Shown: positions 1 through 12,576, counted from the stretch's first letter. The stretch: DNA of 64,000 nucleotides from Phascolomyces articulosus (GCA_025677815.1 JAIXMP010000016.1:620001-684000); one strand, 5' to 3'. Numbers and translations are program-made. The notes: generated by a model not told the origin, from the letters alone.

Positions 1-2203
1 CGTTATGTTCGTTTGAATACACTCCTTGGTAAAGGCGCTTACAAGGTTGTTTATAAGGCGATTGATCGAGAAGAAGGTTATGAGGTTGCATGGAATACAA
101 TGCAGGTAAAAAAGAATAAGGAATTGAGTTAGAATGTGAAGGATTTAAAGGAGGGAGGGAGGAGATATGCCACCATGTTTCTTTTTTTGAGATAACTTAC
201 AAAGAAATATATATATATATATACTTTCCATTTCTAATTATTTAGGCAGCCCCCAAGGACCTCGAACACGAAATTGATATTTTAAAGTCGGTACGACATC
301 CCAACATTATTGCGTTCCACGATGCTTGGTACCAAAAGAACGAATTTGTTTTTATTACGGAATTGATGACATCGGGTACTTTGCGTGAGTATATTCGTAA
401 ATTGAGTTTACCAAACAATAAGATTGTGAAACGATGGTCGCGACAAATCCTCAAGGGTCTCGTGTATTTACATGAATACAATCCACCGATTATTCATCGT
501 GATATCAAATGTGATAATATCTTTATCAATGGTGCCCACGGTGAAGTCAAGATTGGTGACATGGGTACTGCTGAAATGAAAATGGGTAAAAAATATACAA
601 TTATCGGTACACCAGAATTCATGGCCCCCGAAATGTATGAAGAGCAAGGATATAGTGAAAAGGTTGATATCTATGCCTTTGGTATGTGTCTTTTGGAGAT
701 GGCCACGGGCGAATACCCTTATGGAGAGTGCAGAAACCCCGCCCAGGTTTATAGGAAAGTTTCTGCTGTAAGTTGTCTTTTTTTTTTTATTTATATATGG
801 AGAGAGGGTATGTGACCTGATCATCAATCTCTCTTCCTTCTCCTATATAAAAATAGGGTGTCAAACCAGCTTGCCTTCAAACAATTCAGAATCCTGAAGT
901 GCTGAGCATCATTGAAAACTGTCTGGGACCCGAAGAATCAAGGTAAATAAATAAATAAAAAATATTGGGAGTGAGGAGGAAGGGAAGGGGGGGGAGGATG
1001 AATGCGTACTCAATGGTACTACATTTGTACAAAAAAAGAAACTAAAAGCACTAAAAAAAATTCCGTTTTCTTTATATAGACTTTCAGCCCAAGAAATACT
1101 TGAACATACCTTCCTTGCTGTCGAACCTGATGTTGTCTTACTTGCTGCTGACCCTACACATGTTCATTTAACATTGCAAGTAGTATTCAAAGGATTAGAC
1201 AAATTATCCGTCAAGTTTGATTTTAATGGTGAAACAGACACAGCGGAACAAGTGGTACGAGAAATGATTGAGGAACAAGTTCTTCCTGAACGATATCAAC
1301 ATCATATCACCAAGGAGATTAATCGTATTTTACGCGACTTGGATAAACCTACGGAACCAGAAAAGGAAGTCCATGCTCGACATTCCGTTTGGCGAAGGGA
1401 TACGGATGCTCGTCCCGAAAGTGAAATTCAATCCGAATTGGAAACGGTACGCATAGAACTTGACCGGGTCACGGAACATGCTCGCGATATTGAATCCAAG
1501 TGTGAAGGATTTGAAAATTTGGCAAGGTCGGCGGAATCAAGGTATCGTGATGCTATGCGTAATTTGAGAGAACTTCAAGAGCGTCATAAAATGGAATTGG
1601 AGGCAGCTTCCAAATCATCCTCAACGACCAATACAGGTACTGTTGAACCTTCAACACCTCTTGAAGATCATTCGAATAGTGCGCCACCAGCGGTACCTCC
1701 TCCTGTGGATGTTGAAAAGTTGGAAAGGGAAACACAATCTGAAGTGAATTCACCTTCTGCTCGTGATGCTTTAGTGTCTCGTATTCTTGAAGGTACTTTT
1801 TTTAACACCATGTTGTAATTATTTATATTTCTAAAAGCGCGTTATACTCATTTATGGATTGGTCTAAATATATATAGAATATTCAGATGATACTGACATT
1901 GAAGTATTTGTACAAGATTGCGCACGTGCATCGCATCGAAATGTTGATAAGGCACACGAATGGATCAAAAAATTACAGAACCAAGATATCATGACTGTGG
2001 GTGATCTTCGTGATCTTCATGATGAAGATTGGGCGGGTATTGGATTAACAGTATTTGCTTTAAGAGCATTAAAAAATATGCTTAAAGGCAAAAAACTAGC
2101 TGGACAAAATATTTCTACCTCTGGTGCTTTTGGTGGCGTGGGTAGTGGTACTGGTACACCCCAGTCTTCTGCACCTCCTTCTGCTCGTCTTTCTCCTCCT
2201 TAG
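1..2203 (+). CDS. WNK-like serine/threonine kinase (5' end outside window)
   Basis: Cytosolic Ser/Thr kinase of the WNK family, which in animals controls ion and osmotic homeostasis through OSR1/SPAK. Exons as read: 1-105, 246-767, 857-942, 1080-1792, 1878-2203, all in phase, giving 583 residues of the visible part. The first exon carries the glycine loop [13 protein letters not shown] and then EVAWNTM: the usual VAIK lysine is absent and a lysine sits in the glycine loop, which is the WNK hallmark. Then come [21 protein letters not shown] (DMG for DFG) and [16 protein letters not shown]2/OSR1_C-like domain follows ([20 protein letters not shown]), then a coiled coil (about 1440-1620), a Ser/Pro linker and a C-terminal SAM-like segment ([20 protein letters not shown]). 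The N-terminus lies left of the window. Kinase assignment firm; SAM call tentative. Confidence 0.9.
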
Positions 2204-2706
2204 AATTTTTTATTATAACTTTTTTTTGTCCTTTTTTTTAACAGATTGCAGGCCATTCTCTCTTTTTATTTTATCTGTTTTATACACACACACAAACACA
2301 AACATAGCCATTTATATTCTCACCACACCGCCTACACACTCAATTACTCACTCTCTCACCTTATAAAAAACTCCCTTAATAGCATTAAAAAGAAAAAAAA
2401 AGGGTTTCGTTCTTTTTTTTTGTTTGCTCTTCTTTTTTTTTAGAGAAAAAAAAAAGCTGCCCTTTCCCCCGCCCTCGCACTTTATCCCCCCACAACACAA
2501 AAATGTACATAATGTGAAGATATTTTTTATCAAGAAAAAAAAAGGACGATAATATTAATAATTTCTTTTAAATTTGGGTTTTTTAATGTGTGTAAAGTGA
2601 GTGTTTAGTATATATATATATATATATGTACATGATAGAGTGATGGATTGAATGAATGTGTGTAATAGTATGTGAAGGTGAAAAGGATATTATATGCTAT
2701 TTGTTG
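2204..2706. other. Convergent intergenic region
   Basis: This is the 3'-to-3' gap between the kinase and the UIM/UBZ4 gene. It is low-complexity, with T-runs and A-runs, CA-rich and AT repeats. The short frames here are composition artefacts. No gene seen. Confidence 0.7.
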
Positions 2707-4109
2707 CTATCGATAACGCGATTGACCTCGCGCTTCCCAACTTAATCCAGAGACATTATCACCAAATCCTACTGAATCAAATTGCTCTTCTAGCTCTGCA
2801 TCATGTAAGGAATAATGATTATAAATACGTCGTGATGGACTCATGTTCAAACTGTAACATAGGAGGGGATAGATGATGCATTAATAATAATAATAATCAT
2901 ATATCGTTATTTTATTATATAAAATTCATGCAAAGGATTTTTTTTTTACCTTTTTTGTCTTTTTTGTTGCTGAAGTACACCTGCTGCCATAGATTTTGCT
3001 GATTTACGTTTTATGGATTCATGGAAATTGGTATCTATTCTTTGTCTTTGAGATGAACTCTCCATTGTAGAGTGTGATTCATCTAGGGAATTGTAGTCAT
3101 CATTATCATGAAAATCTTCGTTGTCATCATAGTTGATATTGTGATTATTTTGTTGTTCTGGGATGGGATCACCATGGCAGCCCAGAGTATGTGGATATAA
3201 TATGGACCGTGGGACTTGCTTTCGACATAGAGGACATAATGCAAAATTCTATTATATATTATTATTTATTTATTATTTAATCCTCTTCTCTCTGTCTCCA
3301 ATTTTTATTGGTATATATTGAATACTACGATATTAATTTTCACGTTATCTATATAGACCTTTTCTTTCTACTTGACTTACAACATCATCCTGATCATTAT
3401 TTTCAATTTCTATAACTGGTTCCTCCTGATACTGTTCTTCTCGTTCATATTGTACACTGTTTCTTTGAGGTAACCTGTTCTTTTCATTATTGTGATCATT
3501 AAATTGATGAAGAAAAGGCGAAGGTGGACTCGAAGCCAATAAATCCTCTGTGTGTGAATGATATCCATCCTTGTCATAAACATTCTCTTCCTCTTCCGCT
3601 AACCATCTATCAATATCTTCCATTTCAAATACAATATCGTCATTCTCTTCCTCTTTTTCCTCTTTTACTTTTTTTATATCATGATTCCCAAAAGATACAT
3701 GATGGTCCAATGGTTGTTCTTTCTCCAGTACTAGTTGCACCTGCTCTACGTAATGTTTTTGTTGTTGGCGTCGTCGTTTTTTTGGTTGTGGTTGCCGTGG
3801 TGGTGATGTCATTCCTTTTTCTTTTTTTACAACAACACGATTAGTCACTGTTTGAAAACTATTGTCCTCTTCTCCATTGACAAATGGCATGGATTCATTA
3901 TGACGATGCAATGCAAGTCGTGACATATCAAGTGTACGTTCTGCAAGTAGTTCAAGTCTTGCTCGTTGTTCATTTTCTTCTTTTTGTGTTCGTTGACTCA
4001 ATTCAATGGCTCGTTGTAAATCGCGCTCCTCTTGCTCTTCTCGAGTTAATGATTTCTTTTTGACTGATCTTGAGTTTAACCATGATCGAATTCCTTTCGA
4101 GGAAGACAT
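2707..4109 (-). CDS. UIM / SIM-like / UBZ4 zinc-finger protein, probable nuclear ubiquitin reader
   Basis: Three exons, 4109-3381, 3248-2950 and 2851-2707, splice in phase to 390 residues. Near the N-terminus (about 27-42) is a textbook UIM, EERDLQRAIELSQ, with invariant Ala34 and Ser38. A basic NLS-like PKKRRR follows. At about 231-242 PVIEIENNDQDD resembles a SUMO-interaction motif: hydrophobic core then acidic residues. Exon 2 opens with a finger spaced C-x2-C-x11-H-x3-C (Cys248, Cys251, His263, Cys267), the exact spacing of the RAD18-type UBZ4 finger that binds ubiquitin in DNA-damage proteins. The tail ends GLSWEARGQSRYR. The set of modules resembles the logic of RAP80/RAD18 but I do not recognise an orthologue. 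Role in ubiquitin/SUMO-directed repair is inference. The start is the first ATG; an upstream in-frame TTG was not used. Confidence 0.75.
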
Positions 4110-4285
4110 CAGGAGAAAGTGTACCAAATTGAGAAAAATAAAAGTTAGCAGAGGGAGTTAAAAGTTACTTTGAACAATGAAAATTATTTCAGGGACGTCT
4201 TTTAAAAATGTCCACTTCTATATGAATTTCATGCAAACTAAAAAGGAATACTGATATATTTATTTATTATATAAAAAAAATTGAA

Positions 4286-6254
4286 CTAATAATTATTTAT
4301 AACTTTTTCTGAAAAATCTGGTATTTTTTTTTCTAATAAAGAAAGAGAATCTGTAGATAATTGTGTAGATAATGGAAAAACTCTTGATCGTGTGGTGATC
4401 AAACGTAATTTTTGTAACTTTGGACAAGTAGCAAGGACCTCTGCATCATTATCACATAAAGTCATTCGGTCCAACGTCAAATGGGTTAGGTGAGGTAATT
4501 GAACAAGATGGGTAGCCCATAAATGAATATAGGTACATGATGTTTCGTCTTCAGAATAAGGGGTGACAAAGGATGTATATCTCCCCATGGACAATGTTTC
4601 CAAACTTTCTATTTTGGCTACCTGGACAAAACTTTGGAGATCTACATTAAATAAGTCCCTCAAATGCAATTCCTTGAGAGGAGATGCAGAACCCATCTTG
4701 ACATAATGAGAGAAAAAGTCAGTGAGGATATGTTTGGCTCCCTCTTCAATCAGATAATTGAAGAGTGTTAATGAAGAAAGATGGGTGAGTCGTAAACCCA
4801 TGGCTTGCAATATACCACGTTGAAGTATGGATCTTCCATGGGAGGCAGCCAATATAAAGTAACGTAGCTGTGGAGGACATGCTTTAATTAAAGCAACAAT
4901 GGTATCATGTAATGATGCTACTGTATCTTGGATGGATAATGTGGCTAGGCGGCTAAACAGAGTGATGTTGGAGAATGGGTATATCCAATCATCACGAGGA
5001 AGTAGTGCTAATTGATCTGGCGGCATGGCAGGTCGAGGAGTTGGTGTAATAAATAAATATTCAAGCGTATCACGACTTTCCTCAATCCATTCTTTTAAGG
5101 GGTTGATCAATTTGCTTTGGTAAATATGGTTGAGATGCAAATGGCGTAATCCGATGGCGTTGTTGTCTTCATCAGTTGTAGGATTGCTGTTTTTTTTCAC
5201 AATTTGACTAGGAAGATCTTCCTCGTCCTTCGGATGTAAATAAGCATAATCTTTCAAAACAAAATTTATCTTATTGATGGATAACTTTGTTAACTTTGGG
5301 CAGTGCCCTTGAAGGGTTGGAAGTATGCCAAATGCAGCATGACAATGACTTAAACAAAGGATGCGTAAATCAGGGGAATATCGAATCAATGGTTCAATCT
5401 TGTCCAAGGGGACCATGCTATTACGATTATTAAAATCTAGGTTAAGATATTTAAGTTGGGTAGGATGTGATAATGACACAGGGCCATGTTCGTCATATGC
5501 ATCATGCAACTTGCTAACATGTACTTGAAGCTTTTTTAGATTTTTACATGATGTCAAGATATTATCCAATGATAATTGGATACCATAAAGATCCATAATG
5601 CTGAGTTCAGTTAATGTAGGTGCTATATGTTGAAGAGCAGTGTAGATGGAGTCGTTCAAATTACTTGCTACTATCTGACTATAAGATGAGATCTTCACCA
5701 TGGAAACTATAATATAAAAGAGGGGAAATTAGTTCATCATTACTGTTATTATTATTTTCTATAGTTACTCATTCCATTACCCATATCTTTGTACCCCTTC
5801 ATCCCTAAATTGCTTTTTTTTTTAAAAAAAAAAAGATCTACGTACCGTTCGCAATAGGATATGGCACTGTAAGACGCAATGATCGAATGGATGTCATTTT
5901 CCATTTGGAAAAACTTTTAAAAAATTCATCATTATTTTGAAACGTAGGTCCTTGAATAATCAATGATTCCACATAATCGGATATAGCAGGCATTAACATG
6001 GATGATTGTTGCATATTCAACATCCTATTGTCCTTTGCTATTGTTAAATCAACTTCAAAATCAGGGAAAACGTCGGATACTACGTTTAATTGTCGCCAAA
6101 GTTCTTTGGATTCTATTAATCTGGTTCGCCATCGTTGACATACAAATAAACATTGAAATAATTCTTGTTGGTTCAGTTGTTGGATAATAACGATAAAGCA
6201 TTCAAATGGTACTTCATATAATAGGTTGACATTCTCTCTCTTGATCGGCTCCAT
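4286..6254 (-). CDS. F-box / leucine-rich-repeat protein
   Basis: Two exons (6254-5846 and 5706-4286) join in phase across a GTACGT donor and a TATAG acceptor to give 609 residues. The N-terminus (about 14-55) is an F-box: LYEVPFECFIVIIQQL, then LFQCLFVCQRWRTRLIES and ELWRQL. The rest is a long leucine-rich solenoid with repeated L-x-x-L-x-L patterns such as LTHLTLDRMTL and LKYLNLDFNNRN. F-box proteins recruit substrates to SCF ubiquitin ligases through Skp1, and the LRRs normally bind the substrate. This is one of the large family of F-box/LRR proteins expanded in Mucoromycota; the substrate cannot be guessed. The second exon alone looks like a gene starting at 5701, but that Met lies two codons inside exon 2. 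Confidence 0.85.
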
Positions 6255-8233
6255 GGTAGATTTTTATTTTTTCACTATATAATAAAAAAAAACCACCAAC
6301 CCGTTAATTTTTTTTTTCTTTTTAGTTATTACGCGTTTTTTTAAAATGACATGCCACCATTCCATTCCACACTATGAATTGGAGCATGAATGACATTGTG
6401 AGTGTTTTTTTTTTTCCATGATCCACCTTTTTTTTGATTGTAATGAATTTGCAAATAAAGAAGAGAAAAAGTAGAAGAGAGAGAGTTACCTTAATACTGC
6501 GCCGCCTCTAATTATAATCGATAATAGAATAGATAATGGATAATTTCGTCGTGTAACACATTATAATAACAATTCAATCACATTTCTGTATAAATTGACA
6601 TGGTGTTGACCTAATATATCTCCATGTAGATTGGTATGTACTTTTAAAAAGGATGTTTACTCTGAAAATGTTTCTATGATATATATATAATTACATGGAG
6701 GTTATAAATAACCTATATTACATGGTTGAAAATGATAACTCTACACATTTGCGTTAATACTTTTATTGACAGTATTTCAGGAATATTCTTTAGATATGGT
6801 TGAAAATGTCAATGTTTTGCACACTTTAACTTTAAATGAACGGAATATGAAAAAAGACATTCCTTGACATGATATATATATATATATAATTGACGTACTA
6901 TCGGAACCATCCATATAAAGTAGATGACGAAAAAAAGTATGTTTCAAGCTATTTATGGAAGGAGCTCAAACGGATCAAATAATTGAATTGGGATATCTAT
7001 AAAATATGCGAAAAAAGGCTTTTTCTTTCAATCATTTTTATATAACTTAGGTATTATCATTTAAAAAGCATTACAAGCCTTTGTTTGCTTATCAGCTTAA
7101 TACTATATTATTCCAACAACAATAACAACAATGCACCATAGTGATAAATTGTATTTTTACCCCTGATTTTATGTGTAACAAACAACCTACACTGGAATGT
7201 TGTTATTGGTAAGATATAAAGTTAGTGACCCAAGAAAAAAAAATTACTGGTGACTTATTTGCTTTTTGATATATGTTCTATCGTTTCATACTGTCAGAAA
7301 GATGAAATAGCATCATCATTGATTGGTTTTCTTTTATATACAAAGAAAAAAGGTGTTAGTCCCCGTGCAATATAAAGTAATCAATCAAATATGCAGATAT
7401 ATACCGATATCCTATACAAAAAAACAAATAGTAGTAGTACAATAATACGGGTTAATGATCGCGTCATATGTCATGATGTAGGGCTATCATAAGATCAATG
7501 TCAGTACCTTTTTTTTTGTTGTTCTAATTCACACATGGGTGTTGTTGGGGCATGTGTAAAAAAAACAACTTTCTTCTTTTATTATGTATTGGCAGGATTA
7601 TTTTGATATATAATCAAAATGGGCCTAGGAAAGAAAAAATGATGGTCGCAAGTATAGTTTATATTAAAATGATATTCAGGTCGAAATAGAAATTTATAAC
7701 AATGGATTTTTTTTACTGCAATATACCCAATAAGTTTAGTAAAATTATAGCGTGGAATAATACGATAAATGATGATGAGATGTTGATGCAGAATATTCTT
7801 TGAAAGGAGAGAATAATAATAATAACAGTAATAGTAGCGTATGCATAATAAGAGTAACTTACAGTGTTATTATTGATGCACTAAAATTTAATTGGTCCTG
7901 TCTGCATGCTTTCTTGACCAAAATGAGTCATTTTTTAACAACACACACACGCATTGTTGTTGTTATTTTATTTTGAAAAATCCCATTTTAAATCAATACA
8001 AAGAGGTATTTATAAAAATATTTAAAGAATAGGTGTGGAAAAAAAAAGTTAAACAAACGTGATAGCCATGCTTTTTGTCTTTTTAGGCTTACGTAGTTTA
8101 TTCTTGTAAAAGTGAATTCCTTTAAAATTCGCGGTGTTGAAATAATTGTTTTTTGCGGAGGCAAGGACAAAAGCGAAAAACTTCCAACTTTTTTGATTCT
8201 CCCTTTTCTCTCATTTCTCATTCTTTTCTTCCT

Positions 8234-8238
<5 letters not shown>
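6255..8238. other. Intergenic, AT-rich
   Basis: About 2 kb between divergent genes. It holds several (AT)n tracts and scattered A/T runs. No coding frame with fungal-like composition, no tRNA fold and no obvious repeat family was seen. It must contain the promoters of the F-box gene (left) and the amino-acid transporter (right). Confidence 0.6.
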
Positions 8239-8269
<31 letters not shown>

Positions 8270-8286
8270 CCCACCCACCCACCCAC
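8239..8286 (+). promoter_or_regulatory. CT tract followed by CCCA repeats ahead of the transporter start
   Basis: A perfect CT tract (8239-8267) runs directly into four CCCA units (8267-8286) about 20 bases upstream of the transporter ATG. Pyrimidine tracts of this kind are common in core promoters and leaders of fungal genes. It may be transcribed leader or core promoter; the sequence cannot tell. Confidence 0.5.
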
Positions 8287-8304
8287 AACACCATACTTTT
8301 TTTG

Positions 8305-10077
8305 ATGCCAGTTTACGGCAGTACAACACCCTTTCCTATAGATCATGAAGCGTTGCCAGAGGTAGAACTTACAAAGGTCCAACAAGACCTTTATCAATCA
8401 GCACAACCAGGTTACGGTACTCGAAATAGACTTGAAATATCTTTTAATCTTGTCAATGCGACCGTGGGAGCAGGAATTATTGGCATTCCTTTTGCAATAT
8501 ACCATGCCGGTTTTATATTTGGTTTAACAATATCTGTTTTTGTTGCCATTATATCACAAATGGGTCTTTATATGTTGATTATCGCCGGTCGTCGAGTAGA
8601 AATCTATAAATATGCTGAATTGACGGAATATCTTATGGGTCGGTCAGGATTCTATTTTCTTAATATCATTTTACTGGTACAATCGGTTGGAATTACTATC
8701 AGTTATTTTATACGTAAGTTCTTTTTACTTTTTTTTTATATCTCCCCACACTCTCACCCATACTGTCTTGGAAAAAGAACTACACCAATGAAATAAAAGG
8801 AAACTATGTTTCTCATTTATTTATATACATATATCTATTTTACCACCAGTAATGGGTGACACTCTTCCCGTTTTGATCAACTTGTATTTCCCAGAATACA
8901 AGCTCAGTCGTGAACTTATCGTTGTTCTCATCTCACTCATCTTGGTATGCACTATTATATAACATTTTGGGTTCATGGCATCTTATTTATAAATCTGAAA
9001 AGAAAGATTCTGATTTGCTAAAAACGATCTTTATTTTTTTTTTTAGGTTTTTCCGCTTTTACTTCCACGATCGATCGGAGCTCTTGCACGATTCTCAGTC
9101 ATCTCAGTCTTATGCATTCCCGTTATTATTTTAGTCATTATTATCCGAGCACCTGTCTATATACCCGATGAATATGAATGGCCCATCACTTGGACAGGAC
9201 CTGATATTTTCGGTGCCTTGGGTATTATTGCATTCGCATTTGCTTGCCCTCATGTCGCTTTCAATAATTATCTTTCACAAAGAAACCAATCTTCAAGAGC
9301 ATGGTATTGGACCACTGTCACTGCTACGACCATGTCTTGGATAGTTACCATCTTGTTTGCTTTGGTTGGGTATCTTTCATTTGGTGATAAAGTGCATCCT
9401 AATTTATTCCTTAACTTTGCTGCTGATGATGGTGTCATCAATTTGGGTCGTTTTGCGCTTGGCTTTAGCATGATTCTTACTATCCCGTAAGTTGTTAAAA
9501 AGAAGAAAAAAAAGGAGTGACATATACACACATATACAGGCAGATTGATTCATGAAAACGAGAATGGGCCGATTGTCGATGAATACTCAATGGCTGTTTT
9601 TTCTTATTAATATTATTTAGAATGGGATTCTATCCAACACGCGAGTCATTACAAAAATTGATCGGATTGGAAACACCTGATCGTCATCCGAGTAAACTCG
9701 AGCACTTTTTGGTCACCATCGTTACGTTTGGTACATTATTATACCTTGGCATTACTGTACATAGTCTCGGCAAAGTGTATGCACTTGTTGGAGGCTTTGC
9801 TGCAACTACACTTGCTTATATTATTCCCGGTGCCGCCTACTTGTTTGCTGGTCGCCGATCTTCCTCTGTATTGAATAAACGATTAACAGAAGATGAATCC
9901 AATACCTTACTTGGCTCTAATACCACAATCCATTCTACGATTACTACTACTACAACTACCAAACTTTACAATGAAGACAATTCATTCATCATGGATCTTG
10001 TAGCAGCTTTACTCGTTATTTGGGGCTTTTTCGTTATGGTCGTTTCCACCACTGGTGTATTTACAACTACAGCATAA
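8305..10077 (+). CDS. Amino-acid transporter, SLC38/AVT (AAAP) family
   Basis: Four exons (8305-8713, 8850-8944, 9047-9486, 9621-10077) splice in phase to 466 residues. The first membrane segment begins with the AAAP signature SFNLVNATVGAGIIGIPFA and is followed by about ten further hydrophobic segments, ending in a long helix near the C-terminus. The segment TESLQKLIG-like RESLQKLIGLE after the last intron is typical of fungal vacuolar AVT5/6-type and SLC38 members. These carriers move neutral or basic amino acids with protons across the vacuolar or plasma membrane. The start ATG is just after the CT/CCCA leader; an earlier in-frame TTG was ignored. Substrate and membrane are not determinable from sequence alone. 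The first intron lies inside transmembrane coding sequence. Confidence 0.92.
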
Positions 10078-10403
10078 ACCAAGCCTATGGATCCAGTCAT
10101 TATCATGACGAACTGCCAGACAACTCCATATTTTTTTTTTCACATACACAACCTGTAACACTTTCATATTACATTTCCATTTTACTGTTTGATTTTTTCA
10201 TATCTTTCTTGTACATAGTTTTTTCTTTTATTCTTCTTCTCGGGTTATATATCTTTGGTTCTTTTTTTTTAGCATTCTATATACACAATAATCGACAACA
10301 CCACTACCAAATGATCAATATATTATACACAATATAATACATTTATTTAACTATGTATTTACAACGTAAAAAAAAATACGGAAGGATCCATTTTTTTCTT
10401 TTT
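10078..10403. other. Convergent 3' region
   Basis: T-rich 3' flank shared by the transporter and the small protein gene on the other strand. Nothing coding seen. Confidence 0.6.
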
Positions 10404-10724
10404 TTAATGTCTGGATTGTTGATCATGTTGTTCAGCTTGTTTGTCCATTTTTGATAATTTTTCACGCATTTGAGGTGAAATAGGCGATGGACGTGTTTCT
10501 TTTCTAGCTTCTTCGTCACGAATCTTGCCAACGTATTTTTTCGCTACCTTTTCAGCATTTTGTTCTTTGTCTATTTATAAAATCAGCTTACGGGTGAGTA
10601 AAGAAAAATAAACCTGACATAAGATTCATATATGCATATATATATTACCTGAAAATAATCTCGTGGTTCGACGAAATGATCTACGTGCAACCTGTGCCAT
10701 GATCAATGTAGGTCGACGTAACAT
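10404..10724 (-). CDS. Small basic protein, possibly mitochondrial (80 residues)
   Basis: Two short exons, 10724-10649 and 10570-10404, join in phase (GTAATA donor, AAATAG acceptor). The first 25 residues (MLRRPTLIMAQVARRSFRRT) are rich in Arg, Ser, Thr and hydrophobics and have no acidic residue, as in a mitochondrial presequence. Exon 2 is highly charged and helical (KVAKKYVGKIRDEEARKE, then QMREKLSKMDKQAEQ) with no membrane segment. The size and layout recall small matrix regulators such as the ATPase inhibitor, but its conserved core is not visible, so no function is given. Both exons are too short to be picked up as long ORFs; the evidence is the matching splice sites and phase and the presequence-like start. 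Confidence 0.6.
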
Positions 10725-11220
10725 GGTAATAGTACTATTGTTTGTAATCATGGAATACATTTTTTTGAAAGTGTGTAAGAATAAAATAATGGAAAGAAAT
10801 AACAAAATTTATGCATTCGATGAAGGGGTTATATATAAAATGTATTATGTTGGTCTGATGTCATATTGTGTGAAACATAAACAATTTCATTTCTTCGGGC
10901 CGATTACTTTTTATAGTGAGCATTTCAACTTGAAGAGAATAAAGTGGCACTTAACCATTGTGTTTTCTGGAACTTTGATTAGAGTATCGTGATCATCTTA
11001 AACAATCTAAGAATAGTGATGTTAAAAGGATGTGTGCATATATTTAGAATGATAAGATTAATATTAGTCTCATCGATACCCCTTGTACTAAGCATTCTTC
11101 TGCATAAAACGCAGTAGCCCACATATTCTAACCTATATCATTGTTTTATCATCGATTGTTATTATATTATATTCACCAACAAAGTTTAGTCAATTATAAA
11201 CTGAGAATGTACCAATAAGA
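10725..11220. other. Intergenic, nothing recognised
   Basis: AT-rich spacer upstream of the small basic protein. A frame at 10663-10992 (+) overlaps that gene in antisense and has no protein-like pattern. Confidence 0.5.
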
Positions 11221-11729
11221 ATGGAAACTGAAGCAAACAATGATTTATTATATATGACCAATCGGTCAAAGAAAAAAAGAAGGGTAATTATTTACTTAAC
11301 GTATCATGACTTTCAAACCACATCCTGGTGTAAACAGGTTCATATTATCTGTGCACATATTGTTGCAAGCAAGAAAAAAAGTTGGCATGTACAGTTGTAT
11401 ATACTTGGTATGGGTATTTTATTGGTGACGACAATGATAGAAACCTATTTAACAGCCTTCTTCTCTTTCTTTTTTTTCTCATTGTCACTCTTCTAACTTT
11501 TATATTTATTGCCAAAGCAATATTCAGAACCCTTTTCTTTACGACGGAAAAATCAGTAAATATGTGCTGTGGTCCTCGCGAAGATCCAAATAAACCTTAT
11601 CCGACACGTTATCGCCTATTAGAATCCTTTATATTTGTCTGCTTTATCATGATTGTTGGGGCTCTTGCACAGTCATTAGCAGGTGAACCTAAGGCATATA
11701 TTAAAATGAACAATATTCAAGCTCTTTGA
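11221..11729 (+). pseudogene. Fragment of a multi-pass membrane protein gene
   Basis: Two overlapping frames look coding. The first opens with METEANNDLLYMTNRSKKKR and is followed by a plausible intron (GTAATT to TAAACAG at 11337, with a CTTAAC branch site). The second, in another frame from about 11334 to 11729, has good coding character: two hydrophobic helices (LLLFLFFLIVTLLTFIFIA and FIFVCFIMIVGALAQSLAG) around a Cys/Pro loop with CCGPREDPNKPYPTRYR. The phases do not match across the intron, so either an exon is missing or an indel in the A-run near 11371-11380 broke the gene. Family not recognised; the loop-helix arrangement could come from a GPCR-like protein. Most likely a decaying gene. 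Confidence 0.35.
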
Positions 11730-12460
11730 TATAACAAAAACGGACGCTCCAATGAACGCAAGAAATAAATGGCTCATTCCTGACGACTATTCATCGTTAC
11801 ACATTATACGTAACACAAATGTCCATTTCTTTCATTTACCTATGTTTCATTGATGTTGTGGACATAAGATTGTAATAAATAGGTTTTTTTGTCCTCGTTT
11901 CTAAGAAACAATTCTTTGTTATTTTGAATTTTTGTTGTTACAACATCAGAACTTGTTTTTATCTCAAATTGAAAAGTATCTCATACCAATAAACATTTTA
12001 TATTTGAAGCACTTGAGATAATTAATCATTATAGCTTATATTATATATACATTTCCAATATTAAATGCTCGGTTCCTGCTTTTTTCGGTTTTGAATTACT
12101 ATTTAACAATTAAAATTTAGAAGGTGTTGTCGTGATGGTTCATATGATACGATATGATCTTATTTATAAAAATCGACTTCTTTTTTTTTCATCAGTTTAT
12201 ATTGCTAATGGTTTTCTATAACATTCTGTATCAAGTAGCTAATAAGGAATAAATAGCTATGTATATGATGAATGAGCACCATGTCAATGATAGTGATCTT
12301 ATTAAGTATGTGGTCTTTGACGACTTTGAAAATCCATACAATAGATATCTAGACTCATTCTTCTACGTTGTCAGGACAAATATATAGTGAATAAGAAAGG
12401 GTAAAAGAAACAATGATTTGTTTCATTGAAAATACTGACGATAGTCTACAAAAAAAAACA
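11730..12460. other. Intergenic, nothing recognised
   Basis: AT-rich sequence without coding pattern or clear repeats. Confidence 0.5.
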
Positions 12461-12470
12461 TATATATACC
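12461..12470 (+). promoter_or_regulatory. TATA-like box ahead of a 39-residue ORF
   Basis: TATATATACC lies 116 bases before the ATG of the small ORF at 12577, with a pyrimidine-rich stretch between them. Confidence 0.35.
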
Positions 12471-12576
12471 TTCGTTTTTTTAATGCAAGAAGGGTACTCT
12501 TTCAGTCATTCACCCATTTCAAAGCCGTCTAATAACATCCATAACATTTACAACCTCTCCTCTTAATCAAAGTAAC

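Noticed and set aside
5701..5703. Separate LRR gene starting at Met 5701
   Set aside because: Splicing to the upstream F-box exon is in phase with good sites, and the family expects both parts together.
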